A stretch of DNA of 27,207 nucleotides from CBDUEF01 sp018063485. Its GTDB lineage: Bacteria > Pseudomonadota > Alphaproteobacteria > Rhodobacterales > Rhodobacteraceae. A model generated the notes under the pieces. The model had not been told where the DNA came from, ran no database searches, and worked only from the letters and a program-made list of their open reading frames with translations. Positions 1 to 8,790 of the stretch are shown here, one piece after another. Numbering within the stretch: position 1 is the first letter of the stretch; each line of letters starts with the position of its first letter. The translations under genes were made by a program, and so were the position numbers. The stretch covers positions 1-27,207 of the forward strand of contig JBAOID010000040.1 of assembly GCA_037045435.1 (NCBI GenBank), read 5' to 3'.

Positions 1-1
1 A

Positions 2-2755
2 AAAACAGTGGTGATCGACGGACGCAGCTGCATGGTCCGGCTGGTCAGTTGGCTGGACGGCCCGATGATGAGCGCAACCCTGCGCTCCCCTGAACAGTTG
101 CACAGCCTGGGCGCCTTCATGGGGAAAATCTCTCATGATTTGCAGGGCTTTGCCCATCCAGAGGCCTTTCGTGAAGACTTTATCTGGTCGCTTGATCATG
201 TGAGCAATTTATTTCCATGGGCGGATGATATTGTAGACCCGCAGCGCCGCGCCCTGGTGCAAGACCTTTTTGCCCGCTATCGCGGCTCAATCATGCCGCT
301 GCTGCCATCCTTGCGGGCTTCGGTGCTGCATCAGGATGCCAATGACAACAACCTGATCACCGATCCTGCCGATCAGAACCGGATCTGCGGGCTGATCGAC
401 TTTGGTGATATGTGCCACGGACGCACGGTGAATGAATTGGCCATCGCGCTGTCCTATGCCTTGTTGGACCAGACCGATCTCTATACCGCCATGCGCGCGC
501 TTATTTCAGGCTATGTTGCTGCATTCCCGTTGCAAGAACCAGAGGCCGATGTGCTTTATGATCTGATGCGAATGCGTTTGGTGGCCAGCGTGTGCATTTC
601 CTCGCATCGCGCCAAGGAACATCCCGAAAATGACTATTTGCTGATTTCGCAAGCCCCGGCCTTTGCCCTTCTTGAGCGGCTGGACCGGATCGACCCTGAA
701 TTCATGGTGGCTCTCTGCCGGAGTGCGGCAGGCTTTACGGCGACCAAAGGCGTGGAGGCTCTGCGCGATCACCTTGGCAAAACCCCTGTTGCCCCGCTGT
801 TTCTTCCCGAGTTGGACAAAGCCGCCCGCATTGCCGTTTTGACTGATGGCACCCATGCCGATATGCCCGCTTTTTCCGACAAACGCTTTGATGACTGGTT
901 TTCGGCCCAACGTCCGGCGCAGTTACCTGCCGAGGTGGCTTTTTACGGCTTTGGCCCATATGGCGAAAAGCGCACGGTTTATCAAACCGATCAGTTCGCC
1001 GATGCTGCCTCACCGGAACGGCGAACAAAGCATCTTGGGATCGACGTTTTCGCCCCTGCCGGCACCCCGGTTTACGCGCCATTGGCAGGCGAAGTGGCCT
1101 TCGTCACCTATAATGCCGACCCGCTGGATTATGGCAACACCCTGATCTTGAAACACGAAACACCGGATGGCTCACCCTTCTGGACGCTCTATGGCCATTT
1201 GGGCGGTTCACTTCCCGGCCTGTTGCAGCCGGGGCAGAAAGTGGCTCCGGGGCAGTTGATCGCCCATCTTGGCGATTGGCCTGAAAACGGCGGCTGGGCG
1301 CCGCATATCCATTTTCAGGTGATGAGCAGCCTGCTTGCCCAAAATCAGGGCAATTTCTTTGGCGTCGGTCATGAAAGCCTTTGGGATATCTGGTCTGCCA
1401 TCTGCATCGACCCCAATCTGATCCTGCGGCTGGCCCCGGAAAGCTACACGGTCGATCCCGCACCACCCGAAGCCCTTATGACGCGGCGCGCCCATAGCCT
1501 TGGGCCGTCGCTGTCGATTTCCTACAGGGAAAAGCTGAAAATCATACGGGGCAAGGGGTCGTATCTCTATGATCACACCGGTCGCGCGCATCTGGACGCA
1601 GTCAATAACATCACCCATGTCGGCCATTGCCACCCCCATGTGGTTGAAGCGATTGCCCGACAGGCCGCAATCTTGAACACCAACACCCGCTATCTGAACG
1701 AATTGATCCTTGATCTGTCAGATCGCCTGACGGCCACCCTGCCCGGAAACCTGAAGGTTGCCTATTTCGTGAACTCGGGAACCGAGGCGAACGAGTTGGC
1801 GCTGCGGATCGCACGTACAGCAATGGGCAAGAAATCGACCGTGGTGCTGGATTGGGGATATCACGGCAATTCTTCCGGGATGATCGACATCAGCCCTTAC
1901 AAGTTCAAACGCAAAGGCGGCTATCCGCAGCCTGATTTTGTCGAAATCGCCGATTTCCCAGACCCCTACCGCGGCAAGCACCCAGGAATGACGCTGGCAT
2001 CAGGTCTTGCCTATGCGGCCGATGTCTCGCGCTGTCTGGCCAATGTCAAAACCAAAACTGGAAATGGGGCGGCGGCCTTCATCGCCGAATCCATTTCCGG
2101 CGTTGGCGGTCAGGTGGTCTATCCGCCCGGCTATCTGGCCGAGGTTTACCGTCTGATCCGCGCCGAGGGTGGCCTTTGTATCGCGGATGAGGTTCAATGC
2201 GGTTTTGGCCGAGTTGGCGCGCATTTCTGGGCATTTGAATTGCAGGGCGTCACCCCCGATATCGTGGTGATGGGCAAACCCTTCGGCAACGGACACCCGC
2301 TCGCCGCCGTGGTCACAACGCCAGAACTGGCCGCGCGCTTTGCCAATGGGATGGAGTATTTCAACTCGTTTGGCGGCAACCCGGTTTCAATGGCCGTCGG
2401 TCACGCAGTCATGGACGTGATCAAAACCGAAGGCTTACAAGCCAAGGCAGTTGAAACCGGAAATTACATGTTGTCGCAGTTTGCCGATTTGGCCAAGCGC
2501 CACAGTTTGATCGGCGATATTCGTGGCGTGGGCATGTTCTCGGGAATCGAGTTGGTCACCGATCGCACCACCCGAGAACCTGCAACCGAAGCTGCGGGCC
2601 TTGTGATCAATCACATGCGGCAAATGGGGGTGTTGGCGTCGACCGACGGGCCAATGGACAATGTGCTGAAGTTCAAACCGCCGATGGTTTTTGGCCGCAT
2701 TGAAGCTGATATCCTATGCGAGGCGATCGAGTCGGGTCTTTCGGCGCTGGGCTGA
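2..2755 (+). CDS. Trifunctional fusion: APH-type kinase, M23/LytM domain, class III PLP aminotransferase (5' partial)
   Basis: The frame is open to the left edge, so the N-terminus is missing. Three domains follow in order. The first is an aminoglycoside phosphotransferase-like kinase domain, with catalytic loop HQDANDNN near base 329 and the metal-binding IDFGD motif near 395. The second is a LytM-like M23 domain, with HLGID near 1031 and HIHFQV near 1304, so the H-x3-D and HxH zinc ligands are present. The third is a class III aminotransferase, with NSGTEANE, DEVQCGFGR and the PLP lysine in GKPFGNG near 2275. By analogy, kinase plus class III enzyme pairs (hydroxylysine kinase with phosphohydroxylysine phospho-lyase, or phosphoethanolamine phospho-lyase) phosphorylate an amino alcohol and then eliminate phosphate and ammonia. 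A similar pathway here is inference. The role of the M23 part in a protein without a visible signal peptide is unknown. The stop abuts the stop of convergent queG. Confidence 0.88.
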   Translation, partial: KTVVIDGRSCMVRLVSWLDGPMMSATLRSPEQLHSLGAFMGKISHDLQGFAHPEAFREDFIWSLDHVSNLFPWADDIVDPQRRALVQDLFARYRGSIMPLLPSLRASVLHQDANDNNLITDPADQNRICGLIDFGDMCHGRTVNELAIALSYALLDQTDLYTAMRALISGYVAAFPLQEPEADVLYDLMRMRLVASVCISSHRAKEHPENDYLLISQAPAFALLERLDRIDPEFMVALCRSAAGFTATKGVEALRDHLGKTPVAPLFLPELDKAARIAVLTDGTHADMPAFSDKRFDDWFSAQRPAQLPAEVAFYGFGPYGEKRTVYQTDQFADAASPERRTKHLGIDVFAPAGTPVYAPLAGEVAFVTYNADPLDYGNTLILKHETPDGSPFWTLYGHLGGSLPGLLQPGQKVAPGQLIAHLGDWPENGGWAPHIHFQVMSSLLAQNQGNFFGVGHESLWDIWSAICIDPNLILRLAPESYTVDPAPPEALMTRRAHSLGPSLSISYREKLKIIRGKGSYLYDHTGRAHLDAVNNITHVGHCHPHVVEAIARQAAILNTNTRYLNELILDLSDRLTATLPGNLKVAYFVNSGTEANELALRIARTAMGKKSTVVLDWGYHGNSSGMIDISPYKFKRKGGYPQPDFVEIADFPDPYRGKHPGMTLASGLAYAADVSRCLANVKTKTGNGAAAFIAESISGVGGQVVYPPGYLAEVYRLIRAEGGLCIADEVQCGFGRVGAHFWAFELQGVTPDIVVMGKPFGNGHPLAAVVTTPELAARFANGMEYFNSFGGNPVSMAVGHAVMDVIKTEGLQAKAVETGNYMLSQFADLAKRHSLIGDIRGVGMFSGIELVTDRTTREPATEAAGLVINHMRQMGVLASTDGPMDNVLKFKPPMVFGRIEADILCEAIESGLSALG

Positions 2756-3790
2756 TCAAACGGCCTGCAACCGCTCCACGGCCCAGCGTGCTGCATCTGC
2801 AACGCTGGGGTCTGGATCATCAACCAGCATCCGGGCGGAAGGGATCAACTCTTTCCGTCCGGAATTCCCGATAGCATAGCAGACATTGCGAATAAAGCGG
2901 TCGCGACCTATCCGCTTGACAGGGCTGCCCGCAAACCGGGTACGAAAGCCTGCGTCATCCAAGCTGGCAAGTTCAGCCAATTCCGGGGCTCCTACGCGAG
3001 GCTGATAGCCGATTTCGGTCGCAGCCTGCGCGAATTTGTTCCAGGGGCAAATCGCCAGGCAATCGTCGCAGCCATAGATCCGATTGCCCAACAGCGCCCG
3101 CAATTCCAGATCAACCGGGCCTTTGTGTTCGATGGTCAGATAAGAAATGCAGCGTCGAGCATCCAGTTGATACGGCGCCGGAAAAGCCTTGGTCGGGCAG
3201 ATATCCAGACAAGCCGTGCACGAGCCGCAATGGCTGATTTCGGTCCGGTCCTTTGGCAAATCCAGCGTGGTGAAGATTGCCCCCAGAAAGAACCAACTGC
3301 CCAGATCGCGGCTAAGGATATTGGTGTGCTTGCCTTGCCACCCCAACCCGGCCGCTTGCGCCAATGGCTTTTCCATGACGGGTGCCGTATCAACGAATAC
3401 CTTGATTTCACAGGCCAGCGACGCGCGGGTGGCCTCCTCCAACAACCAGCGCCCAAGCCGCTTCAGCCGTTTCTTGACCAGATCGTGATAATCCTTGCCC
3501 TGCGCATAAACCGAAATCGCAGCCCGGTCCCGCTGTTGCAAAACATCCATCGGGTTTAAATCGGGCGTGTAAACTTCGGCCAACATGATCACGGACCGAG
3601 CCTCCGGCCAAAGTGCGGCGGCATTGCCTCGCCAGTTTTCGCGCTCGGCCATCCAACTCATCTGGCCATGTCGCCCGTCAGCCAAATAGCTCCGCAGTCT
3701 GCCGGCAGTATCGGGTGTGGCATCTGGCGCACAGATTCCAAGGCCAGAAAACCCCTCTTCACGCGCCCGCAGCTCAAGTTTTTCGCGCAA
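2756..3790 (-). CDS. queG: Epoxyqueuosine reductase QueG
   Basis: Catalyses the last step of queuosine synthesis in tRNA, reducing epoxyqueuosine to queuosine with cobalamin and two [4Fe-4S] clusters in the cytoplasm. The 344-aa product has the conserved FVDTAPVMEKPLAQAAGLGW segment with the candidate catalytic Asp134. A ferredoxin-like motif CGSCTACLDICP gives Cys188/191/194/198, and CDDCLAICPWNKF gives Cys241/244/248. The C-terminal HEAT-like part is shorter than in E. coli (379 aa), as is usual in alphaproteobacteria. The start is uncertain. The annotated codon is TTG at 3790 with no clear Shine-Dalgarno site. An ATG 12 bases upstream (3802) is in frame but separated from it by a TAG. The gene ends exactly where the convergent fusion gene ends. 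Confidence 0.93.
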   Translation of the reverse strand: MREKLELRAREEGFSGLGICAPDATPDTAGRLRSYLADGRHGQMSWMAERENWRGNAAALWPEARSVIMLAEVYTPDLNPMDVLQQRDRAAISVYAQGKDYHDLVKKRLKRLGRWLLEEATRASLACEIKVFVDTAPVMEKPLAQAAGLGWQGKHTNILSRDLGSWFFLGAIFTTLDLPKDRTEISHCGSCTACLDICPTKAFPAPYQLDARRCISYLTIEHKGPVDLELRALLGNRIYGCDDCLAICPWNKFAQAATEIGYQPRVGAPELAELASLDDAGFRTRFAGSPVKRIGRDRFIRNVCYAIGNSGRKELIPSARMLVDDPDPSVADAARWAVERLQAV

Positions 3791-3825
3791 CTGCTAATTC
3801 ATCTGTCTGAAAATATCCTGGGGGT

Positions 3826-3844
3826 CCGGGGGCAAAGCCCCCGG
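3826..3844 (-). terminator. GC-rich hairpin behind the GST gene
   Basis: A perfect 8-bp stem CCGGGGGC / GCCCCCGG closes on an AAA loop (TTT on the minus strand) ten bases past the GST stop codon. There is no immediate T-run: on the minus strand a C-rich stretch and then ATATTTT follow. It could be a Rho-independent-like terminator or a transcript-stabilising hairpin. It also lies upstream of queG, so it would separate the two genes. Confidence 0.5.
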
Positions 3845-3853
3845 CTTATGGCT

Positions 3854-4519
3854 TTAGAAATCCAGGTCGGCATAATGTGCAGGCTGCGGGAAGCCCGGTA
3901 CCTGATCGGCCAACAAGGTGCGGAACGCCGGGCGCGATTTGATTTTCGCATACCAGTCCTTGACCGTAGCCGAACGGTTCCAGTCCACATCCGAAATATA
4001 ATCAAGACAGCTCAGATGCGCCGCAGCGGTCAGATCGGCCAAAGTCATCACATCCCCCGCCAGCCAGCGACGTTGATCCAACAACCACCCCATATAATCA
4101 ATGTGATACTTGATGCGACCGGCCCCGAATTTCACATTCTTGCTGTCGGGATAGCCCTGCCCCATGACCTTCTTGTTCAGCCTTTCATACAGCAGCTTCG
4201 AGGTCACTTCACTGTGAAATTTGTCGTCAAACCACGCGCAAATGCGCCGCACTTCATAGCGCGCCTCGGGATCGCGCGGCATCAGGGCCGGGCTGTGATT
4301 GGTCTCGTCGATATATTCGCAAATCGCCTGGCTTTCACTCATAACCTTGAAATCAATGCGCAGTACGGGCACTTTGCCAGCCGGATTTCGCCGCAAGAAA
4401 TCTGGGGACGGTTCCCAATAGCGCTCTTCGATCAGTTCGACTTCCAGCTTCTTTTCCGCGAGCGTCAGGCGAACCTTGCGACAAAACGGCGACAATGGAA
4501 AATGATAGAGGCGGATCAT
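3854..4519 (-). CDS. Glutathione S-transferase family protein
   Basis: The 221-aa length is typical of soluble GSTs, which conjugate or reduce substrates with glutathione in the cytoplasm. The N-terminal thioredoxin-like fold shows the active-site region LSPFCRK (Ser10, Cys13), the cis-proline in KVPVL (Pro51) and the glutathione-contacting SES motif (residues 61-63). The all-helical C-terminal domain covers about residues 90-210 and contains the LADLTAAAHLS segment. The substrate cannot be told from sequence. It lies 63 bases upstream of queG on the same strand, with a hairpin between them, so the two are probably separate transcripts. A 6-bp inverted repeat (4520-4525 with 4541-4546) lies directly upstream of the ATG. 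Confidence 0.88.
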   Translation of the reverse strand: MIRLYHFPLSPFCRKVRLTLAEKKLEVELIEERYWEPSPDFLRRNPAGKVPVLRIDFKVMSESQAICEYIDETNHSPALMPRDPEARYEVRRICAWFDDKFHSEVTSKLLYERLNKKVMGQGYPDSKNVKFGAGRIKYHIDYMGWLLDQRRWLAGDVMTLADLTAAAHLSCLDYISDVDWNRSATVKDWYAKIKSRPAFRTLLADQVPGFPQPAHYADLDF

Positions 4520-4655
4520 GGCAACGCTCGGTCAGGTCGGGTTGCCCCGTGATAGACCTGTGACGGTTGGGTATCAATGGCTGGCAGGCCGAAGCGGCGG
4601 TGAATGGCGGGGCCCGGCGAGATCAATCCGCGCAACTGGGCATTATCGCACCAGG

Positions 4656-5422
4656 CTATTTCCTTTGCCGGACAATTGCCAGCAATCCTGCAAGAAGCAC
4701 CGTTCCCAGAATGATCACGAAAGCCGCTGCTGCAACGGCCGGGCTGACATTTTCACGGATACTTGAGAACATCTGCCGCGCCAAGGTGCGTTGGTTTGGT
4801 CCTGCGACAAACAAGGTGAGCACAACCTCATCCAGTGACGTCGCAAAGGAAAATACCGCCCCAGTCAAAATGCCCGGCGCCGCAAGAGGCATGGTGACCC
4901 GACGAAACACGGTGAACGGATCGGCCCCAAGGCTTTCCGCCGCCTTTTCGACATTGCGGTCAATTCCGGCAAGCGCGGTTGACACGCTGACCACCACAAA
5001 GGGAACGCAAAGCACCGAATGCGAAAAGATCACGCCGAGATAGGAATTCGACAGGCCCAATGGGTTTAGCAATATTTGCAGCCCAACCCCCAGCACAACC
5101 GCCGGAAGATCACCATCGGCAACAGAAAAGCCGTGCGAAGGATGCCGCCAAAGGGCAGCACATCGCGCCGCAATCCCAGCGCCGCCATTGTGCCCAGGGT
5201 CACCGACAGCGCCGTCACCGAGCTGCCGATGATCAGGGAATTCACAATCGAGCGCTGCCAGATGGCATTCGATCCCAGTTCTTGAAACCAGCGCAATGAC
5301 GGCGTGCCAATCGGGTAGCTGAGCAACACCCCCGAAGTGAAGGCCAGCGGCAAGATGGCAAACAGCGGCAACAGCAGGAAAAGTGCGGCAGCAAGGGCAA
5401 ATGCGATTTTTACGCGCTGCAT
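4656..5422 (-). pseudogene. ABC transporter permease, PotC/YdcV type, single frameshift
   Basis: Second inner-membrane permease of the importer operon, starting five bases after the stop of the upstream permease gene. The N-terminal part reads MQRVKIAFALAAALFLLLP onward and is open to about base 5108. The C-terminal part (from about 5103 down to 4656) is in another frame. It contains the permease EAA loop (EKAAESLGADPFTVFRR) that contacts the ATPase. One missing base at 5103-5107 explains the break. Restored, the product has about 255 residues, normal for PotC-like permeases, and the flanking segments match the family on both sides. This is either a sequencing error or a recent inactivating deletion, because no other damage is seen. 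Without it the importer should not function. Confidence 0.85.
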
Positions 5423-5427
5423 CGCTG

Positions 5428-6609
5428 TCAAACCCCCATTGTTGCTGTGGTTCGGGTCAATCTTCCGTACAGCGTATAAAGAATGACGGTAATCAGCAGC
5501 AAGATCAGGCCCAGCGCCCCGGCCATTCCCCAGTTTGCCGTCTCCAAGGCATAGAATGCGATTGTCGCCGAGATCATCTGATCGTTCGGCCCACCGACAA
5601 GAGCGGGCGTTATATAGTATCCGATCGCAACCATGAAGACGAGCAGAACGCCCGAAAGAATACCGGGCAGCGTCAGCGGCAGCAAAACATGCCAAAACGC
5701 CCGCAGCGGATTTGCCCCCAAAGACGCCGCCGCCGGAAGCAGGTTCTTGGGGATCGTGGAGACGACGCTGAAAATCGGCAACACCATGAAGGGTAACAAC
5801 ACATGGGTCATTGCGATCACCACACCCAGCCGGTTGAAAATCAGCGGTAAAGGCTCATTGATCAGGCCAAGGTAAGTCAGAAACCCGTTGATCACCCCAT
5901 TGTCTTGCAAAAGGATATACCAGGCCGCGGTGCGCACCAGCAACGAGGTCCATAGTGGAAGCAAAACCGCCATCAGCATGGCGTTACGCTTCCAGCCACC
6001 AAAGGACGCTGCAATCATCGCGTAGGGCAGGCCAATTGCCAGACAACTGAGCGTGATGATGGCGCTCAGAAAGAAGGTTCGTGTCAGAATCGTCCGGTTG
6101 GCCGAACGCCCTGCCGGTATGGTGCCGATGGTTCCATCATCACTGCGTTGAAGATCAATTGCGGCAAGCAGGTTTCGGTCAGTATAAAGGCGGGAGCCAC
6201 TTTGGATCGCCCGCCAGAATCGCAGATCCGCCCAGCGTTCGTCGATTTTGATCAGGTCAGCCACCGTGCCGGGGGCAATGTCGTTCGCGGCGCTGGCTGT
6301 GGCAGAAATCAACGACCGAAATCCCGGAACCGCACTGTTCAATCGACCCACGGCAGAGCCAAGGGTCTGACGGTCAATCCCCCGCAAATCGTCGATCATT
6401 GCGGTTTGCACTGTGGAATCAGGAAGGGATGTGCCATCCCAACCGGCAATAGCCTGGCCCGTTTTCGGCAAAGCGGCGATGATGCCCTCGTTGCGCACCG
6501 AAGCTGTCAGCACTGAGACCAGCGGCCAGGCAAAGAACACGGCCAGAAAGATGATCAACGGCGCCACCAGAAGCACCGCGCGCAAGCGTGCTCGGCCCAA
6601 CACCGTCAT
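5428..6609 (-). CDS. ABC transporter permease, PotB/YdcU type
   Basis: Inner-membrane permease of a polyamine-type ABC importer. The 393-aa product is about 100 residues longer than PotB. A first membrane helix (about residues 12-35) is followed by some 130 hydrophilic residues, presumably periplasmic, before the remaining helices. That arrangement is known in the YdcU-like branch. The EAA-type loop LPAAASLGANPLRAFWHVLL and the following LPLTLPGI are intact. Its ATG overlaps the TGA of the ATPase gene (ATGA), which indicates translational coupling. The partner permease follows after five bases. Confidence 0.9.
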   Translation of the reverse strand: MTVLGRARLRAVLLVAPLIIFLAVFFAWPLVSVLTASVRNEGIIAALPKTGQAIAGWDGTSLPDSTVQTAMIDDLRGIDRQTLGSAVGRLNSAVPGFRSLISATASAANDIAPGTVADLIKIDERWADLRFWRAIQSGSRLYTDRNLLAAIDLQRSDDGTIGTIPAGRSANRTILTRTFFLSAIITLSCLAIGLPYAMIAASFGGWKRNAMLMAVLLPLWTSLLVRTAAWYILLQDNGVINGFLTYLGLINEPLPLIFNRLGVVIAMTHVLLPFMVLPIFSVVSTIPKNLLPAAASLGANPLRAFWHVLLPLTLPGILSGVLLVFMVAIGYYITPALVGGPNDQMISATIAFYALETANWGMAGALGLILLLITVILYTLYGRLTRTTATMGV

Positions 6610-7655
6610 TTCGCAAATACCCGGCAGTTTTCAACATCAATCCCGATGGAGGCACTTTGCCCTATGGCAACATTCTCTGTCCCCCGTGGGACACGAGCGA
6701 TGATCTGAAAGCCCGCCATCTCAAGGCGCAGGCGGGTGTGATCGCCTTGATAGACCACATCCTTGACCAGCGCCGGCAGATGGATGTCATGCCCCCGATC
6801 CGCAATGTAAATCCGCTCGGGCCGGATCGACAGGGTGGTTTTGCCGATGGCACTGTCTTTCGGCGCGGGGATCGCAATCTCGGGTGTCAACCGCACCATC
6901 GTTGCGCGACCATCAACCACGACCTCGCCATTCAGCAGGTTGGTTTCACCGACAAATCCGGCCACAAACAGATTGTCGGGCTTGTCATAGATTTCCGAAG
7001 GTGTGCCAATCTGGGCGATGCGCCCCTTGTCAAATACCGCAATCCGGTCCGACATCGTCAACGCTTCGCCTTGATCATGGGTCACGAAAATGAAGGTCAG
7101 GCCAAGACGGCGGTGCAAATCGCGCAATTCCAACTGCATCTCTTCGCGCAAATTCTTGTCCAACGCGCCCAAGGGTTCATCCAGCAGAATTACCCTTGGT
7201 TCAAACACCAAGGCTCGGGCCAAGGCCACCCGCTGTTGCTGCCCGCCCGAAAGCTGCGAGGGCCGCCGCGCTCCAAGATGCCCCAGCCGGACCCGCTCCA
7301 GTGCCTCGGCCACACGTTTTTGCGTTTCGGCTCGGGGAACTTTGCGCATTTGCAACGGGAAAGCGATATTCTCGGCAATCGTCATATGTGGAAACAGCGC
7401 GTAGTTTTGAAACACCACGCCCATCCCACGGTTATGCGCCGACAATTCGTCGATCCGCTTGCCATCCATGGTGATCTTGCCGCTGCTGACCTGCTCAAAA
7501 CCCGCAAGCATCATCAGGGTCGTTGTCTTGCCCGAACCAGAAGGCCCCAGAAGGCTTAGAAACTCGCCCTCGGCCACGTCAAGGTTGAGGTTTTCGATTA
7601 CTTTGGTCTGTCCATACGCCTTGACGACATTCTCGAAGCGGATCAGTGCAGCCAT
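6606..7655 (-). CDS. ABC transporter ATP-binding protein, PotA-like
   Basis: Cytoplasmic ATPase that powers the importer. The 349-aa product has Walker A GPSGSGKTT (37-45), Q-loop Gln83, signature LSGGQQQR (135-142), Walker B VILLDEP (155-161) and the switch histidine in FVTHDQ. A C-terminal TOBE-type domain (about 240-349) is typical of the spermidine/putrescine/iron MOI subfamily (PotA, FbpC). It is the second gene of the operon, 85 bases after the binding-protein gene, and overlaps the following permease gene by four bases. Confidence 0.93.
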   Translation of the reverse strand: MAALIRFENVVKAYGQTKVIENLNLDVAEGEFLSLLGPSGSGKTTTLMMLAGFEQVSSGKITMDGKRIDELSAHNRGMGVVFQNYALFPHMTIAENIAFPLQMRKVPRAETQKRVAEALERVRLGHLGARRPSQLSGGQQQRVALARALVFEPRVILLDEPLGALDKNLREEMQLELRDLHRRLGLTFIFVTHDQGEALTMSDRIAVFDKGRIAQIGTPSEIYDKPDNLFVAGFVGETNLLNGEVVVDGRATMVRLTPEIAIPAPKDSAIGKTTLSIRPERIYIADRGHDIHLPALVKDVVYQGDHTRLRLEMAGFQIIARVPRGTENVAIGQSASIGIDVENCRVFAK

Positions 7656-7695
7656 ATTTTCTCGCCAATGTCAGAGGGCAGTTAACGCAAAGCCT

Positions 7696-7720
7696 CGGGT
7701 CCGACTTTGCGCCGGACCCG
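7696..7720 (-). other. Intercistronic hairpin between binding protein and ATPase genes
   Basis: CGGGTCCG (7696-7703) and CGGACCCG (7713-7720) form a perfect 8-bp stem with a 9-base loop in the only sizeable gap of the operon. There is no T-run on the minus strand. Such hairpins behind solute-binding-protein genes often stabilise the upstream mRNA or attenuate readthrough, giving more binding protein than membrane subunits. That role is inferred here. Confidence 0.5.
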
Positions 7721-7740
7721 ATAAAAGCGCAAGCTATTGC

Positions 7741-8790
7741 CTATTGCGCCAGCCACGCGTCAAAACGCGCGCTCAATGCCTCGATATTATCAACCCAGAA
7801 GTTGCCATTGATCGCAATTGCGCCTTCCAGGTTCTGCGGAGCGGTCGGCAATTCGGCACGATCAGCATCGGTCAAAAGATCGTTGGCGGCAATCACCGGC
7901 AGACCATAGGCGATGTATTTCGGCAAGAGGGCCTGACGTGCGGGCTCATTGACAAAGCTCAGAAACTTGAAAGCCGCGTCCTTGTTCGGGCTTCCAGCCA
8001 GAACGACCCAGCTGTCAATCGCATAGATGCTTCCCGGCCAGACCACTTTCAGATCGGTGCCCTCGGTCCGGTTCAGCGCAGTCAGACGGCCATTATACGC
8101 AGTGGTCATCACCACTTGACCCGAAGCCAGAAGCTGAATCGCCTGCGCCCCGGCATCCCACCAGATGATATCGGCTTTCAGTTGATCAAGTTTGGCAAAT
8201 GCGCGATCAACACCTTCTGGTGTGGCCAGAACGGTATATACATCGGCAGCAGCAACGCCATCCGCCATCAGCGCGAATTCAAGCGAATATTTCGGCCCAC
8301 GACGGAAACCGCGTTTGCCGGGGAATTTGGTGGTATCCCAGAAATCAGCCCAGCTTGTCGGCGCTTCCTTGAGCACCTTGGCATCGTAGCTGAGGCCGGT
8401 AGTCCAGACAATCGCGCCAACGCCGCATTCGTTTACGGCCGAAGGGTTGAACTTGTCCTTGCCACCCAAAGCGTCCCAATCAATTTTCTCATAAAGGCCA
8501 TCGGCACAACCAAGTTGCAACTCTTCGGTTTCCACTTGCACGACGTCCCAGTTGGGTGCGCCCGACTGCATCTGAGCCGAGATCACGCCATAGCCACCGT
8601 CCCAGGATTCCTCAAGCAGCGGGGTCCCGGTTTCCTTCTTGAACGGCTCGAAATAGATCTCGCGCTGCGCATCCTGATAGCTGCCACCCCAGGACACCAC
8701 AGTCAGGTCACGGGCCAGCGCCGGTGTCGCGGCCAAAAGTGCCGCCACAGCAACCATTCCCGGCAGGTTTTTGGTACGGGTCAATTTCAT
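7741..8790 (-). CDS. Periplasmic substrate-binding protein, PotD/YdcS-like
   Basis: Solute receptor of the ABC importer. The start chosen is ATG 8790, five bases after a strong GGAGG; an in-frame TTG one codon earlier is too close to it. The 349-aa product opens with a Sec signal peptide (Lys/Arg region, hydrophobic core around residues 12-22, AxA cleavage site ALA before Arg27). The mature start DLTVVSWGGSYQDAQ and the later SWVVLAGSPNKDAAFKFL belong to the type II binding proteins of the spermidine/putrescine class. Family members bind polyamines, other organic cations or unrelated compounds, so the ligand is open. The neighbouring HisD-family oxidoreductase suggests a polyol or sulfonate; this is inference. 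Confidence 0.92.
   Translation of the reverse strand: MKLTRTKNLPGMVAVAALLAATPALARDLTVVSWGGSYQDAQREIYFEPFKKETGTPLLEESWDGGYGVISAQMQSGAPNWDVVQVETEELQLGCADGLYEKIDWDALGGKDKFNPSAVNECGVGAIVWTTGLSYDAKVLKEAPTSWADFWDTTKFPGKRGFRRGPKYSLEFALMADGVAAADVYTVLATPEGVDRAFAKLDQLKADIIWWDAGAQAIQLLASGQVVMTTAYNGRLTALNRTEGTDLKVVWPGSIYAIDSWVVLAGSPNKDAAFKFLSFVNEPARQALLPKYIAYGLPVIAANDLLTDADRAELPTAPQNLEGAIAINGNFWVDNIEALSARFDAWLAQ

Noticed and set aside
3668..4552. 294-codon plus-strand frame
   Set aside because: Antisense to queG and the GST gene; no family features.
5066..5695. Single 209-residue protein across two permease genes
   Set aside because: Its first 91 residues are an out-of-frame reading of the upstream permease; the real gene starts at 5422.
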